The translations under genes and the position numbers were made by a program. DNA of 64,000 nucleotides, from assembly GCA_902581775.1 (NCBI GenBank), contig CACHPJ010000005.1, forward strand, positions 1 to 64,000, in the 5' to 3' direction. The notes beneath the pieces are model-generated. The model saw only the letters and a program-made list of their open reading frames with translations. It was not told the origin of the DNA and ran no database searches. The DNA is from an uncultured Pelagibacteraceae bacterium (GTDB taxonomy: Bacteria; Pseudomonadota; Alphaproteobacteria; Pelagibacterales; Pelagibacteraceae). Of this stretch, positions 50,681-61,828 are shown in pieces. Position 1 is the stretch's first letter, and each line of letters opens with the position of its first letter.

Positions 50681-51466
50681 TTATGAAATATTTTTTGGGT
50701 CTGGCATTCCAACTTTATTATAACCTGCGTCGACATAATGAATTTCCCCAGTTACACCTGAGGCTAATCCACTTAGCAAGTATAAAGCTGAATTTCCAAC
50801 ATCGTGAATATCTACATTTCTTTTCAAAAAAGAGTGATCTTCATTCCATTTATATAAGAATTTTGCATCGCCAATTGCTGAAGCAGCTAAAGTTTTAATT
50901 GGTCCAGCACTTATTGCATTCACTCTAATTTTTTTTTTGCCTAAATCTCTTGCTAAATATTTGACGCTGGCTTCAAGTGCTGATTTACAAACGCCCATAA
51001 CATTATAATTAGGAATAGCTTTAGTCGATTCGTAAGTAAGAGTTAACAAGCTTCCATTTTCTTTCATTATTTTAGAAGCTTCTTTAGCTACTTCAGTAAA
51101 TGAAAAACATGAAATGAGCATGCTTCTTAAAAAATTTTCTCTAGTAGTATTTAAATATTCTCCAGATAACTCGGACTTATCAGAGAAAGCAACAGCATGG
51201 ACCACAAAATCAATTTGACCCCAATGAGATTTTATATCTGCAAAAAGCTTAATAACTTCGTCTTTTTTTTCTACGTCACAACTAAAAGTAAGTTTTGAAT
51301 TTAATTTTTCTGCTAAAGGTATCACTCTTTTCTTTAGTGCATCACCCAGATACGTAAATGCTAGATCAGCCCCAGCCTGGGCAAGTTTTTGTGAAATTCC
51401 CCAAGCAATTGACCTTTCGTTGGCCACGCCCATTATCAATCCTTTTTTTCCTTGCATCAGATCCAT
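50681..51466 (-). CDS. fabI: FabI-type enoyl-ACP reductase
   Basis: FabI reduces enoyl-ACP in fatty-acid elongation. The 261-residue SDR has GLIMGVANERSIAWGIS at the N-terminus (the FabI cofactor motif), FVVHAVAFSDK, and the Y-x6-K active site in YNVMGVCKSALEASVKYLARDLG. It lies 3 bases downstream of fabB in the fabA-fabB-fabI operon. Confidence 0.96.
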   Translation of the reverse strand: MDLMQGKKGLIMGVANERSIAWGISQKLAQAGADLAFTYLGDALKKRVIPLAEKLNSKLTFSCDVEKKDEVIKLFADIKSHWGQIDFVVHAVAFSDKSELSGEYLNTTRENFLRSMLISCFSFTEVAKEASKIMKENGSLLTLTYESTKAIPNYNVMGVCKSALEASVKYLARDLGKKKIRVNAISAGPIKTLAASAIGDAKFLYKWNEDHSFLKRNVDIHDVGNSALYLLSGLASGVTGEIHYVDAGYNKVGMPDPKNIS

Positions 51467-51469
51467 AAA

Positions 51470-52681
51470 TTAAATTTTTTCAAATACTAATGTTGCGTTA
51501 GTGCCCCCAAAACCAAAGCTATTTGACATGATTGAGCTAAGTTCAATATTTTTCTCAACCTTAGTTACAATAGCGTATTTTTTTGCTTCATCGTCCATAT
51601 CGCTAATATTAGCGGAAGCTGCAATAAATTTATTTTTCATCATTATTAAGCAATATATTGCTTCATGAACAGAGGTGGCTCCTAATGAGTGGCCTGCTAA
51701 AGATTTTGTAGAACTTATTTTTGGTTTATATTCTTTAAAAACTTCACCGACAGCTTTTAGTTCTGTAATGTCACCCACTGGAGTTGATGTTCCATGTGTA
51801 TTAATATAATCAATTTTATTTTTAGAGGTATTTAAAGCCATTTTCATACATCTAATTGCTCCCTCACCCGAAGGAGCGACCATATCATAACCGTCTGAAG
51901 TTGCTCCGTAACCAGTTAATTCAGAATAAATTTTTGCCCCTCTAGCTTTTGCATGCTCATATTCTTCTAGCACAAGCACACCACCTCCTCCCGAAATTAC
52001 AAAACCATCTCTCGTTTTATCATATGGCCTTGAAGCTTTTTCAGGAGTTGCATTATATTTAGATGATAATGCAGTCATAGCATCAAACATTGCTGTCATC
52101 GCAAAATGAACTTCATCACTGCCACCAGCAAAAATAATTTTTTGTTTTCCTAATTGAATTAGTTCCATAGCATTTCCTATGCAGTGGCCGCTGGTAGCGC
52201 ATGCTGAGCTAATAGTATAATTTACCCCTTTTATCTTGAATGGAACAGCTAATGTAGCAGAAGCTGTACTAGACATTGTCCTAGGAACTACAAAGGGCCC
52301 CATTCTCTTTGGACTTTTTTCTCTTGTTTTATCTGCTGCTAAAATTACGTTTTCAATTGATGGCCCCCCAGAACCCATAATCATTCCTGTAGAGGTATTG
52401 CTAACATCTTTCTCTTCTAAACCAGAGTCTACAACTGCTTCTTTCATTGCAACGTAATTGTATGCAGATCCAGGACCCATAAATCTAATAAATTTTCTGT
52501 CCACGTATTCTTCAAGCTTAATTTTAGGTTTACCATGAACATTGCTCTTTAAATTATATTCTTTATACTCCTCCGAAAACGTAATGCCCGACTTACCGTT
52601 TAATAAAGACTTGTAAACTTCATCTTGATTATTACCCAAACAAGATACAATTCCTAAGCCAGTAACTACAACTCTTTTCAT
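51470..52681 (-). CDS. fabB: FabB, beta-ketoacyl-ACP synthase I
   Basis: FabB elongates and, with FabA, permits unsaturated fatty-acid synthesis. The 403-residue thiolase-fold enzyme has the nucleophile in [20 protein letters not shown], the two His in [11 protein letters not shown] and [16 protein letters not shown], and the C-terminal [15 protein letters not shown]. It overlaps fabA by 4 bases. Confidence 0.96.
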   Translation of the reverse strand: MKRVVVTGLGIVSCLGNNQDEVYKSLLNGKSGITFSEEYKEYNLKSNVHGKPKIKLEEYVDRKFIRFMGPGSAYNYVAMKEAVVDSGLEEKDVSNTSTGMIMGSGGPSIENVILAADKTREKSPKRMGPFVVPRTMSSTASATLAVPFKIKGVNYTISSACATSGHCIGNAMELIQLGKQKIIFAGGSDEVHFAMTAMFDAMTALSSKYNATPEKASRPYDKTRDGFVISGGGGVLVLEEYEHAKARGAKIYSELTGYGATSDGYDMVAPSGEGAIRCMKMALNTSKNKIDYINTHGTSTPVGDITELKAVGEVFKEYKPKISSTKSLAGHSLGATSVHEAIYCLIMMKNKFIAASANISDMDDEAKKYAIVTKVEKNIELSSIMSNSFGFGGTNATLVFEKI

Positions 52682-53184
52682 GATTTAAATAATCCTACTT
52701 TTAAATTTTCTGCAGTATAAATTTTTTTTCCGTCGGCGTCGAGAGTTCCATCAGCTAACCCTACTACTGCACCCTCTTTTTTAAGAATTCTTTTTATATC
52801 TATAGTATAAGTCGCCATTTTTACGTTTTTAAGAACCTCACCAGTAAATTTTACAGTACTTACTCCCAGAGCCCTTCCTTTTCCTGGTTCTCCCTTCCAT
52901 CCTAAAAAAAAACCAACTAATTGCCACATTGCGTCTAGACCTAAACATCCTGGCATGACTGGGTCTTCTTTAAAGTGACAATTAAAAAACCACATATCTT
53001 CCTTTATGTCTAATTCAGCATTAATAAATCCTTTTTTATACTTACCTGTATTTTCATCAATTTTTGTTATTCTGTCAAACATCAACATCGGAGGAAGTGG
53101 TAATTTGGCATTTCCTTTTCCGAAAAGCAATCCGTTACCACAGTCTATTAATTCTTCATAAGTGTAATTTTTTTTTTGTTTCAT
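52678..53184 (-). CDS. fabA: FabA, 3-hydroxydecanoyl-ACP dehydratase/isomerase
   Basis: FabA introduces the cis double bond in anaerobic-type unsaturated fatty-acid synthesis. The active site His and Asp are in [24 protein letters not shown] use ATG 53184 (168 residues); the track adds 5 residues. The operon order fabA-fabB-fabI opposite irr is conserved in alphaproteobacteria. Confidence 0.96.
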   Translation of the reverse strand: MKQKKNYTYEELIDCGNGLLFGKGNAKLPLPPMLMFDRITKIDENTGKYKKGFINAELDIKEDMWFFNCHFKEDPVMPGCLGLDAMWQLVGFFLGWKGEPGKGRALGVSTVKFTGEVLKNVKMATYTIDIKRILKKEGAVVGLADGTLDADGKKIYTAENLKVGLFKS

Positions 53185-53217
53185 CTTGAGAGTTAACAAT
53201 TACTTGTTTTTTTGTTA

Positions 53218-53256
53218 TTATTCTATATATAAATATTATATTATTTGATAGAATAA
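53218..53256. repeat. 9-bp inverted repeat in the fabA-irr divergent region
   Basis: TTATTCTAT (53218-53226) and ATAGAATAA (53248-53256) are perfect inverted copies separated by 21 A/T bases. The right arm ends 8 bases before the irr ATG. It could be an operator shared by fabA and irr, or a coincidence in AT-rich DNA. Confidence 0.45.
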
Positions 53257-53264
53257 ATTAAACA

Positions 53265-53678
53265 ATGATTAGCAAAAATAAGACATTTATAGAAAAACTA
53301 AGATCCTCGGGCTTAAGACCAACAAGACAAAGAGTAGAAATAAGTAAATTCTTGTTTAATAGAAAAAAAACTTTTCATTTTTCTGTTGATGACTTAAACA
53401 AATTGCTTAATTCTAGAAAAAAGAAAAAAATTTCAATAGCGACCCTATACAATACTGTCCATGCACTTAAAAGTGCTGGACACCTGAAAGAATTCTCGCT
53501 TGAAAACAATATATCCTACTATGACACCAATACTACTTCTCATCATCACTTCTATTTTAATGGAAAATTAACTGATATAAAAAATAAAGAAATCCATTTT
53601 AAAAAAATTCCAACCCCTCCAATAGGAAAAAAAATTAAAAACGTTGAAGTTGTAATTAAGCTAGAAAATATTAATTAG
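53265..53678 (+). CDS. irr: Irr, iron-response regulator of the Fur family
   Basis: Irr is the alphaproteobacterial haem/iron-status regulator. The 137-residue protein has the winged helix (GLRPTRQRVEISKFLF; ISIATLYNTVHALKSAGHLKEF) and the Irr-type triple-His segment TTSHHHFYFNGKLTDI, then a C-terminus ending in VEVVIKLE. The N-terminal haem-regulatory Cys of Bradyrhizobium Irr is absent, which is common outside that group. It sits opposite fabA and 78 bases upstream of katG. Confidence 0.9.
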   Translation: MISKNKTFIEKLRSSGLRPTRQRVEISKFLFNRKKTFHFSVDDLNKLLNSRKKKKISIATLYNTVHALKSAGHLKEFSLENNISYYDTNTTSHHHFYFNGKLTDIKNKEIHFKKIPTPPIGKKIKNVEVVIKLENIN

Positions 53679-53702
53679 TCGCAATTTTTAATCAAAATAG
53701 TA

Positions 53703-53730
53703 TTGACAGTTACTTTAGAATAATTATAAA
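53703..53730 (+). promoter_or_regulatory. katG promoter (sigma-70 type)
   Basis: TTGACA (53703-53708), 16-base spacer, TATAAA (53725-53730): the best sigma-70 match I found in the window. A transcript would begin near 53737, about 20 bases before the katG ATG. No Shine-Dalgarno is visible. Confidence 0.75.
53714..53730. promoter_or_regulatory. Irr-box-like (ICE) sequence overlapping the katG -10
   Basis: TTTAGAATAATTATAAA is one mismatch from TTTAGAA-N3-TTCTAAA, the palindromic iron-control element recognised by Irr in alphaproteobacteria. It spans the spacer and the -10 element, so binding should block RNA polymerase. irr itself is the gene immediately upstream. Confidence 0.6.
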
Positions 53731-53743
53731 CTAATTATAGTAA

Positions 53744-55927
<2,184 letters not shown>

Positions 55928-55928
55928 A

Positions 55929-56180
55929 ATGACGGAATTAACATCTGGAATTTTTAATTCAGCAAAAGACATATACAATAATAACAAGGGTTCAATTTTA
56001 AGAACAATAGTTTATACGATTGGTCACTTTGTAATAGCTATTACAGTTCTAATGTTAATAGCAGATGTATCTTTTATGATAGCTTTGACCGACGCTATAG
56101 TTGAACCATTAGCTAATGCTGTATGGTATTTTATGTTAGATAAATTTTGGGCTTCAAAAATTCAAAAAAATAAAAAATAA
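55929..56180 (+). CDS. DUF2061-family membrane protein
   Basis: The 83-residue protein starts one base after the katG stop. A hydrophobic pair of segments (RTIVYTIGHFVIAITVLMLIA, then SFMIALTDAIVEPLANAVWYFML) with ILRTIVYT and YFMLDKFWASKI fits the DUF2061 pattern (KTxxYRxxh... vWYxxHExxW). The function of DUF2061 is unknown. Tight linkage suggests co-transcription with katG. Confidence 0.72.
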   Translation: MTELTSGIFNSAKDIYNNNKGSILRTIVYTIGHFVIAITVLMLIADVSFMIALTDAIVEPLANAVWYFMLDKFWASKIQKNKK

Positions 56181-56192
56181 TTTTCTCGATTA

Positions 56193-56633
56193 TTAAAGTC
56201 GACCCCAAAGACTCTCGTCTTTAATCCAACCTTTAAATTTATCAACACTCACTTTACACCAATTTTTTTTACATTTTTTTATTAAAACTAACCTACCTTT
56301 TTTTAATTTTACAACTGGTTTTGAAAAAATTGTTGGGCTACTAAATACTAGTAAATCATCATCGACAGTTATAGCCGCTTTTTTTTTAGTTAATTGAGAG
56401 ACATGAATCCAACCATTATTATTTTCATGATCTCTGATTTTTCTAAAATTTTCAGATGTGTCTTGAACTAAAACAGGTAAATATTTTTTTTTATAAAAAA
56501 TTTTTACAGGATATTCAAAGGAAGGCCCTTGTCGTAAGTTGACTTTATCGTTCCTTAAAGTTAAGAAATACTCCTCTTGAGCAAATAAAGTATTTGATAT
56601 TAAAAAAAAAATAAACGAAAATAATTTTAACAT
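56193..56633 (-). CDS. Exported SH3-domain protein
   Basis: The 146-residue protein has a signal peptide (LFSFIFFLISNTLFA) and two bacterial SH3-like repeats: DKVNLRQGPSFEYPVKIFYKK, the classical NxRxGPs signature, with NNGWIHVSQL, and a second ending KKNWCKVSVDKFKGWIKDESLWG. Such proteins usually bind cell-wall peptides. It overlaps the ThiF-like gene by 7 bases and is convergent with the DUF2061 gene. Confidence 0.86.
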   Translation of the reverse strand: MLKLFSFIFFLISNTLFAQEEYFLTLRNDKVNLRQGPSFEYPVKIFYKKKYLPVLVQDTSENFRKIRDHENNNGWIHVSQLTKKKAAITVDDDLLVFSSPTIFSKPVVKLKKGRLVLIKKCKKNWCKVSVDKFKGWIKDESLWGRL

Positions 56634-57370
56634 TTATTTACACAGCTTGGATTTTTGTTAAGTTTTACTTTTCGAAAAGTTGTTTTCAAAGAGTCAAAAA
56701 TTAAAATACTTTTAGATAAATCTGATTTTATATTAAGGATAGATTTTAAAACTTCATTAGCTTGAAGGGTTCCCATCACTCCTGCTAAAGGTGAAATTAT
56801 ACCGTCTGTTTCACAATTATTTTCAAATTTTGGATATTCTGGCATAAAACATCTGAAACATGGGGTTTTTTTCTGGAAATCAAATTTAAATAAATGACCG
56901 TGAAACTTGTTAATAGCTGCTGATATTAGAATTTTTTTGAATTTTAAACTATAATCATTAATTAAGTATCTGCTCTTAAAATTATCTGTTCCATCACAAA
57001 TAATATCGTAATCTTTAATAATACTTTTAATATTTCCAACATCCACTTTTCTTTTATAAACTTTAATATTTATATTTTTATCAATTCTTTTTAATCTTTT
57101 TTCAGCTTGGAAAACTTTATATTTTCCTAAGTCAGCCTCAGTAAAAAGTATTTGTCTGTTAAGGTTTGACAACTCAATTTTATCATTATCAACAATTCCA
57201 AAATTTTTTACACCAGAATTTGCTAAATAAAGTAATAATGGACAACCTAATCCTCCAACTCCAATTATTAAAATTTTGGATGAAGCTATTTTTTTTTGTC
57301 CATTTACACCTATATCCTTTAAGATTATTTGTTTAAAATATCTTTTTAAATCGGAATTACTTAATTTCAT
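56627..57370 (-). CDS. ThiF/MoeB/HesA-family E1-like adenylyltransferase
   Basis: The 247-residue enzyme would adenylate the C-terminus of a sulphur-carrier protein (ThiS, MoaD or similar). It has ILIIGVGGLGCPLLLYLAN (ATP site), NLNRQILFTEADLGKYK with the catalytic Arg, DIICDGTDNFKSRYLIND, and zinc ligands in PCFRCFMPE plus a terminal CVNKC. The carrier-protein partner is not in the window, so thiamine versus molybdenum-cofactor use is undecided. A 51-base AT-rich gap separates it from coaBC. Confidence 0.9.
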   Translation of the reverse strand: MKLSNSDLKRYFKQIILKDIGVNGQKKIASSKILIIGVGGLGCPLLLYLANSGVKNFGIVDNDKIELSNLNRQILFTEADLGKYKVFQAEKRLKRIDKNINIKVYKRKVDVGNIKSIIKDYDIICDGTDNFKSRYLINDYSLKFKKILISAAINKFHGHLFKFDFQKKTPCFRCFMPEYPKFENNCETDGIISPLAGVMGTLQANEVLKSILNIKSDLSKSILIFDSLKTTFRKVKLNKNPSCVNKC

Positions 57371-57421
57371 TTAGTTATTAATAGTGATTATTAAGATTTT
57401 TTTCCAGCTAAAATTTTTTTG

Positions 57422-58636
57422 TTAATTAACATTTTTATTTTTTGTTAATTTATTAATTATTTTATTTATAATTTTATTTGCTATAAAACTTTTCTTATTT
57501 TTTTTAATTTTTGTTATGGAGCCATTTTTTTCTAAAATAATTACTTTATTATAGTCACTATTGAAACCAACATTTTTTTCTGAAACATTGTTTGCTACCA
57601 AAATATCGCACTGCTTTTTTTTTAATTTGTTTTCAGAATTTTTAAGTAAATTTTCTGTCTCTGCGGCAAAACCCACAACAATCTGAGGCCGTTGACGATT
57701 ATTCTTACTAATATACTCTAAAATATCGATATTTTTTAATAATTTGAATGATTTAAAATTATCTTTTTTAATTTTACTTTTACTTGGTGAATTAATTCTA
57801 AAGTCTGATACAGCGGCCGCACAAATAGCTATATCTACCGGCAATAATTTTTTTGTAGTTTCAAACATTTCTTTTGCTGTTAACACATTTATTGTTTTAA
57901 CATCTTTTAATTTACTTAATGATGTGGGCCCCGAAACTAGCGTAGTATTAACTCCTATTCTTGAGAGCGCTTTAGCTATTTCATACCCTTGTTTCCCACT
58001 TGACTCATTTGAAATAAATCTAACTGGATCTACATACTCGCGAGTAGGCCCTGTTGTTACTAATGCTTTTAGTTTTTTATTTTTTAAAATATCTTTATTT
58101 AAAAAATATTTTTTTATTTCTGAAAATATTTGTCTAGGACTACTCATTTTTCCTTGACCATATTCACCACAAGCCATTTCACCATTAGTGGGGCCAATGA
58201 ATTCATAGCCGTAGTCAGATAGTATTTGATAATTTTTCTGAGTTGCAGGATGTAACCACATTCTTACGTTCATCGCCGGAACTAAAAATATATTTTTATT
58301 TGAGGCCAAAATCATAGTAGTAGCTAAATCTTCAGCTTTACCTAAGCTTAATTTACTCATAAAGTTTGCTGTCGTGGGAATTACAAGTATTAAATCTGCC
58401 CATCTAGAAAGTGAAATGTGATCTATTTCTGACTCACTATTAACGTCGAAAATATTCTCAAAAGGTTTGCTGTTTGTTAATGAGGTTAAAGATAGAGGAG
58501 TTACAAATTCTTTTCCACTTTTTGTTAAGACTGTTTTAATTTCGCAGTCATTCCTTTTTAAAAGCCTTATTAAATCTAAGGCTTTATATGCTGAGATTCC
58601 ACCACCAATGACTATTAATATTTTCTTATTTTTCAC
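57422..58636 (-). CDS. coaBC: CoaBC, phosphopantothenoylcysteine synthetase/decarboxylase
   Basis: CoaBC makes 4'-phosphopantetheine from phosphopantothenate, Cys and CTP. The N-terminal flavoprotein (CoaC) half has ILIVIGGGISAYKALDLIRLL and FLVPAMNVRMWLHPATQ with the catalytic Asn region; the CoaB half has VTTGPTREYVDPVRFISNESSG and VGFAAETENLLKN. It has 404 residues and starts at GTG. Pantetheine feeds the acyl-carrier protein used by FabA/B/I. Confidence 0.96.
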   Translation of the reverse strand: MKNKKILIVIGGGISAYKALDLIRLLKRNDCEIKTVLTKSGKEFVTPLSLTSLTNSKPFENIFDVNSESEIDHISLSRWADLILVIPTTANFMSKLSLGKAEDLATTMILASNKNIFLVPAMNVRMWLHPATQKNYQILSDYGYEFIGPTNGEMACGEYGQGKMSSPRQIFSEIKKYFLNKDILKNKKLKALVTTGPTREYVDPVRFISNESSGKQGYEIAKALSRIGVNTTLVSGPTSLSKLKDVKTINVLTAKEMFETTKKLLPVDIAICAAAVSDFRINSPSKSKIKKDNFKSFKLLKNIDILEYISKNNRQRPQIVVGFAAETENLLKNSENKLKKKQCDILVANNVSEKNVGFNSDYNKVIILEKNGSITKIKKNKKSFIANKIINKIINKLTKNKNVN

Positions 58637-58643
58637 AAGTATA

Positions 58644-60206
58644 TTAAAATACTAATAAAGCAAAAATTACAACTCCTAAAATCAGTATAATAAAATTATT
58701 TCTAAATCCCCTTAGTTTCAATTGTTCTAGTTCATAAGGATTATTTTCTCCAGATTTTAAGTTAAGCTTACCTTCAGCAATTAACTGCAACGCGTAATTG
58801 GCTTTATCCATAAAATTAGGAAAGTCAGGAATTCTCTTTAAAATTTCAGTTGAAGTGTCAATTGCTTTGTCTATGCTTGCTTTAGGGCTTTTAACTCCTT
58901 CTATCCATTCTTGAAGAATGGGTTTTGAAACTTGCCAAATATTAGTTTCAGGGTAAAGTTTTCTTGCCACACCTTCAACAACAACCATAGTTTTTTGAAG
59001 CAATAAAAGCGGAGTTTGAGTAGGCATATTAAATTTTTCTGTAATTTCAAAGAGTTGTGCCAATAAATTACCACCAGATATATCTTTTATAGATTGACCA
59101 AATATAGGCTCACCTACAGACCTCAATGCTTGAGCGAACTCATCTTTTGAGGCGCTCCTAGGGACTAATCCCGCCTCGAAATGAACTTCAGCTACTTTTT
59201 TATAATCTCTTTGAATAAATCCATAAAGTATTTCTGCTAAATACTTTCTATTATTTTTATCTAATCTACCCATTATTCCAAAATCAACAGGAATAACATT
59301 TCCCTTTGAGTCAACAAATAAATTTCCTTGGTGCATATCGCCGTGAAAAAAACCATCTCTTACCGCTTGTTTTAAAAAAAATTTAATTAAATTTTCAGCT
59401 AATTTTTTTAAGTCCAAACCTTTTTCCTTAAGTAAAGAAAACTCTCGAATTGATACACCGTTTACTTTTTCTAAAGTAAGAATTTTTTTTGATGTAAAAT
59501 TCCAATATATTTTTGGGACATTAAAACCAATATCGTTTTTCGTATTTTCATAAAGTTCATTTGCAGCAGCGGCTTCAAATCTTAAATCCATTTCTATATT
59601 AGTAATTTCTTTTAGAAGCAAAACTACTTCAATAAGCTTTAATCTTTTTAATTTTGGTTGAAGATTTTCTAAAATGTATGCTAAAATTAATAAAGCTTCT
59701 AACTCCTCATTAAAAATCTTTTCTATGTTAGGCCTAAGAATTTTAATCGCCACCTCCTCTTCTTTTCCTTCAATTTTAATTTTAGCAATATGGACTTGTG
59801 CTATTGAAGCTGCAGCTATAGGTTCACTTAAAGAAATTATATTTTTATAATATTTTTCACCTAATTCTTTTTTAATTATTTTTTTTGCCTCAGAAGTTTG
59901 AAAAGCAGGAAGTTTGTCCTGCAATTTTGATAAATCTTCGGCTAATTCTTCTCCAATAATATCAGGTCTCGTAGCAAGAAATTGTCCAAGTTTAATAAAA
60001 GTTGTGCCCATTCCCTCTAAAGCATTACAGAGTTTTTGTCCCGGTTTTTTGGAAATATTTTCTTTCTTTGTTGAACCAAATGATAAAATTTTAAAAAGTA
60101 ATTTTATAATAAATGGCAAATTATAAATTTCATCTATAGTATTGATTGAACCTGAGACTGCTAATTTTCTTCCAATCTTATATAGGTGAAATAATTTAAT
60201 AAACAT
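58644..60206 (-). CDS. ubiB: UbiB-family atypical kinase for ubiquinone synthesis
   Basis: The 520-residue protein has the UbiB/ADCK KxGQ motif GMGTTFIKLGQFLATRPDI, the Ala-rich loop EPIAAASIAQVHIAKI, the catalytic HGDMHQGNLFVDSKGNVIPV and the metal-binding DFG-like DFGIMGRL, with a C-terminal hydrophobic helix (NFIILILGVVIFALLVF). It is adjacent to ubiE, a common pair (ubiE-ubiB). Confidence 0.96.
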   Translation of the reverse strand: MFIKLFHLYKIGRKLAVSGSINTIDEIYNLPFIIKLLFKILSFGSTKKENISKKPGQKLCNALEGMGTTFIKLGQFLATRPDIIGEELAEDLSKLQDKLPAFQTSEAKKIIKKELGEKYYKNIISLSEPIAAASIAQVHIAKIKIEGKEEEVAIKILRPNIEKIFNEELEALLILAYILENLQPKLKRLKLIEVVLLLKEITNIEMDLRFEAAAANELYENTKNDIGFNVPKIYWNFTSKKILTLEKVNGVSIREFSLLKEKGLDLKKLAENLIKFFLKQAVRDGFFHGDMHQGNLFVDSKGNVIPVDFGIMGRLDKNNRKYLAEILYGFIQRDYKKVAEVHFEAGLVPRSASKDEFAQALRSVGEPIFGQSIKDISGGNLLAQLFEITEKFNMPTQTPLLLLQKTMVVVEGVARKLYPETNIWQVSKPILQEWIEGVKSPKASIDKAIDTSTEILKRIPDFPNFMDKANYALQLIAEGKLNLKSGENNPYELEQLKLRGFRNNFIILILGVVIFALLVF

Positions 60207-60911
60207 TTAAATCTTCCAACCAGAATGAATTGCAGAAATTCCACTCGACAAATTTCGAAATTCTACATTTTCAAATCCTGCCTTCTCAATCATGTTTTTA
60301 AACTCCATCTGATTTGGAAATTTTTTAATACTTTCTACAAGATATTTATAAGGATTGGAACTGCCTACAATATATTTTCCTATAAAAGGAATTCCTTTTG
60401 AGTACTGCTTGTAAATATACTGTAAAAGTTCATTTTCAATTTTAGAAAACTCAAGACACATAAAACGTCCTCCAGACTTTAAAACACGGTTTGCCTCATT
60501 TAAACTTTTATTTATATTTGTTACATTACGAATACCAAAACTAATCGTATAATAATCAAAAGAATTATCTTTAAAAGGAAGTTTTTCCGCAGAAGATTTG
60601 AACCATTTAATATTTTTTATATATTTTAATTTTTTTTCTCCCACATCCATCATATTTAAATTTGGTTCAACACAAATAATTTTATTTTTCTTGTTTGTTT
60701 TCTGATTAAATAATTTTGCAATATCTCCAGTTCCAGAAGCTACATCAATTAAGCTGCTTCCTTCTCGTGGTTTCATCCACTTAATTAAGTTTTGCTTCCA
60801 CGTTCTGTGAATACCAATTGACATTATATCGTTCATAAAATCATATTTTTGATAAACTTCTGAAAAAACAGAGTTGACTAACTTTGATTTATTTTGAGAA
60901 TGTATACTCAT
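60207..60911 (-). CDS. ubiE: UbiE, ubiquinone/menaquinone C-methyltransferase
   Basis: UbiE methylates the benzoquinol ring. The 234-residue SAM enzyme has FSEVYQKYDFMNDIMSIGIHRTWK (UbiE family opening), LIDVASGTGDIAKLFNQK (SAM loop) and YYTISFGIRNVTNINKSLNEA. It directly precedes ubiB without a gap. Its start is 11 bases from the divergent mutM start. Confidence 0.96.
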   Translation of the reverse strand: MSIHSQNKSKLVNSVFSEVYQKYDFMNDIMSIGIHRTWKQNLIKWMKPREGSSLIDVASGTGDIAKLFNQKTNKKNKIICVEPNLNMMDVGEKKLKYIKNIKWFKSSAEKLPFKDNSFDYYTISFGIRNVTNINKSLNEANRVLKSGGRFMCLEFSKIENELLQYIYKQYSKGIPFIGKYIVGSSNPYKYLVESIKKFPNQMEFKNMIEKAGFENVEFRNLSSGISAIHSGWKI

Positions 60912-60922
60912 CAGTAAATTAT

Positions 60923-61786
60923 ATGCCAGAATTACCAGAAGTTGAAGTCGTTAAAAGGTCTCTTGAAAATAAGATACCTAATTACATCATACGAAAAGTT
61001 GCAATAAAAACACCTAAACTTAGATATAGGTTAAAAAAAAAAGAATTTAAGAAGTTGATAGGTAAAAAAATTCTATCTATTCAAAGAAGATCGAAATATT
61101 TAATTTTTAATTTTCACGATAATTGCATGATTGTTCACTTAGGAATGACAGGAAAGTTTTTCATAGAAAATAACAGTTCTATTAAGTTCAAAACTAGTTT
61201 TTATTATAATATTAAGAAAAACGATCTTAAGCACAATAGAGTGATCTTTTATTTAAATAAAAAAACTAAATTAATTTATAATGATGTTAGAAAATTTGGA
61301 TTTTTAAAAATATTTGATATCCGTAAAAAAGATTATATCACCCACTTTACTAATTTAGGTCCTGAACCACTATCAAAAAAATTTGAATTTTCATATTTTA
61401 AATTGCATATAAGTAATAAAACAAAAAATGTAAAAAATTTATTGATGGATCAGCGTTTTGTTGCTGGCTTAGGCAATATCTATGTTAATGAGGTTTTATT
61501 TTTGGCTAAGGTTAATCCATATAAAAAGAGTTTAAATTTGAATAATTTTGAAATTCAAAGATTGATAAAAAATATTAAACTTGTCCTTCAGAAAGCTATA
61601 ATTGAAGGTGGATCATCAATTAAAAACTTTAAAAGTGTCGATGGTGAAGAGGGTGCATTCCAACAAAAGTTTAAAGTATATTCCCAAGAAGGTAAAAATT
61701 GTCCAGCTTCTAGTTGCAATGATGTAATTAGAAGATCAATTATATCAAATCGCTCAACCTTTTATTGTAAAACTTGTCAAAAATAA
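60923..61786 (+). CDS. mutM: MutM (Fpg), formamidopyrimidine-DNA glycosylase
   Basis: Fpg removes 8-oxoguanine. I set the start at ATG 60923 (287 residues), because the N-terminal Pro of MPELPEVEVVKRSLENK is the catalytic residue and must follow the initiator; the track's 13 extra residues are spurious. RRSKYLIFNF contains the conserved Lys, and the C-terminal zinc finger has CPASSC and CKTCQK. Confidence 0.97.
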   Translation: MPELPEVEVVKRSLENKIPNYIIRKVAIKTPKLRYRLKKKEFKKLIGKKILSIQRRSKYLIFNFHDNCMIVHLGMTGKFFIENNSSIKFKTSFYYNIKKNDLKHNRVIFYLNKKTKLIYNDVRKFGFLKIFDIRKKDYITHFTNLGPEPLSKKFEFSYFKLHISNKTKNVKNLLMDQRFVAGLGNIYVNEVLFLAKVNPYKKSLNLNNFEIQRLIKNIKLVLQKAIIEGGSSIKNFKSVDGEEGAFQQKFKVYSQEGKNCPASSCNDVIRRSIISNRSTFYCKTCQK

Positions 61787-61790
61787 TAAG

Positions 61791-61819
61791 TTGACCGTGA
61801 AATAACAGAGATATATACA
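61791..61819 (+). promoter_or_regulatory. rpsT promoter with almost no leader
   Basis: TTGACC (61791-61796), 17-base spacer, TATACA (61814-61819). The -10 ends 9 bases before the rpsT ATG, so the transcript should start about 3-4 bases before or at the start codon. Confidence 0.7.
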
Positions 61820-61828
61820 ACAGTAACT

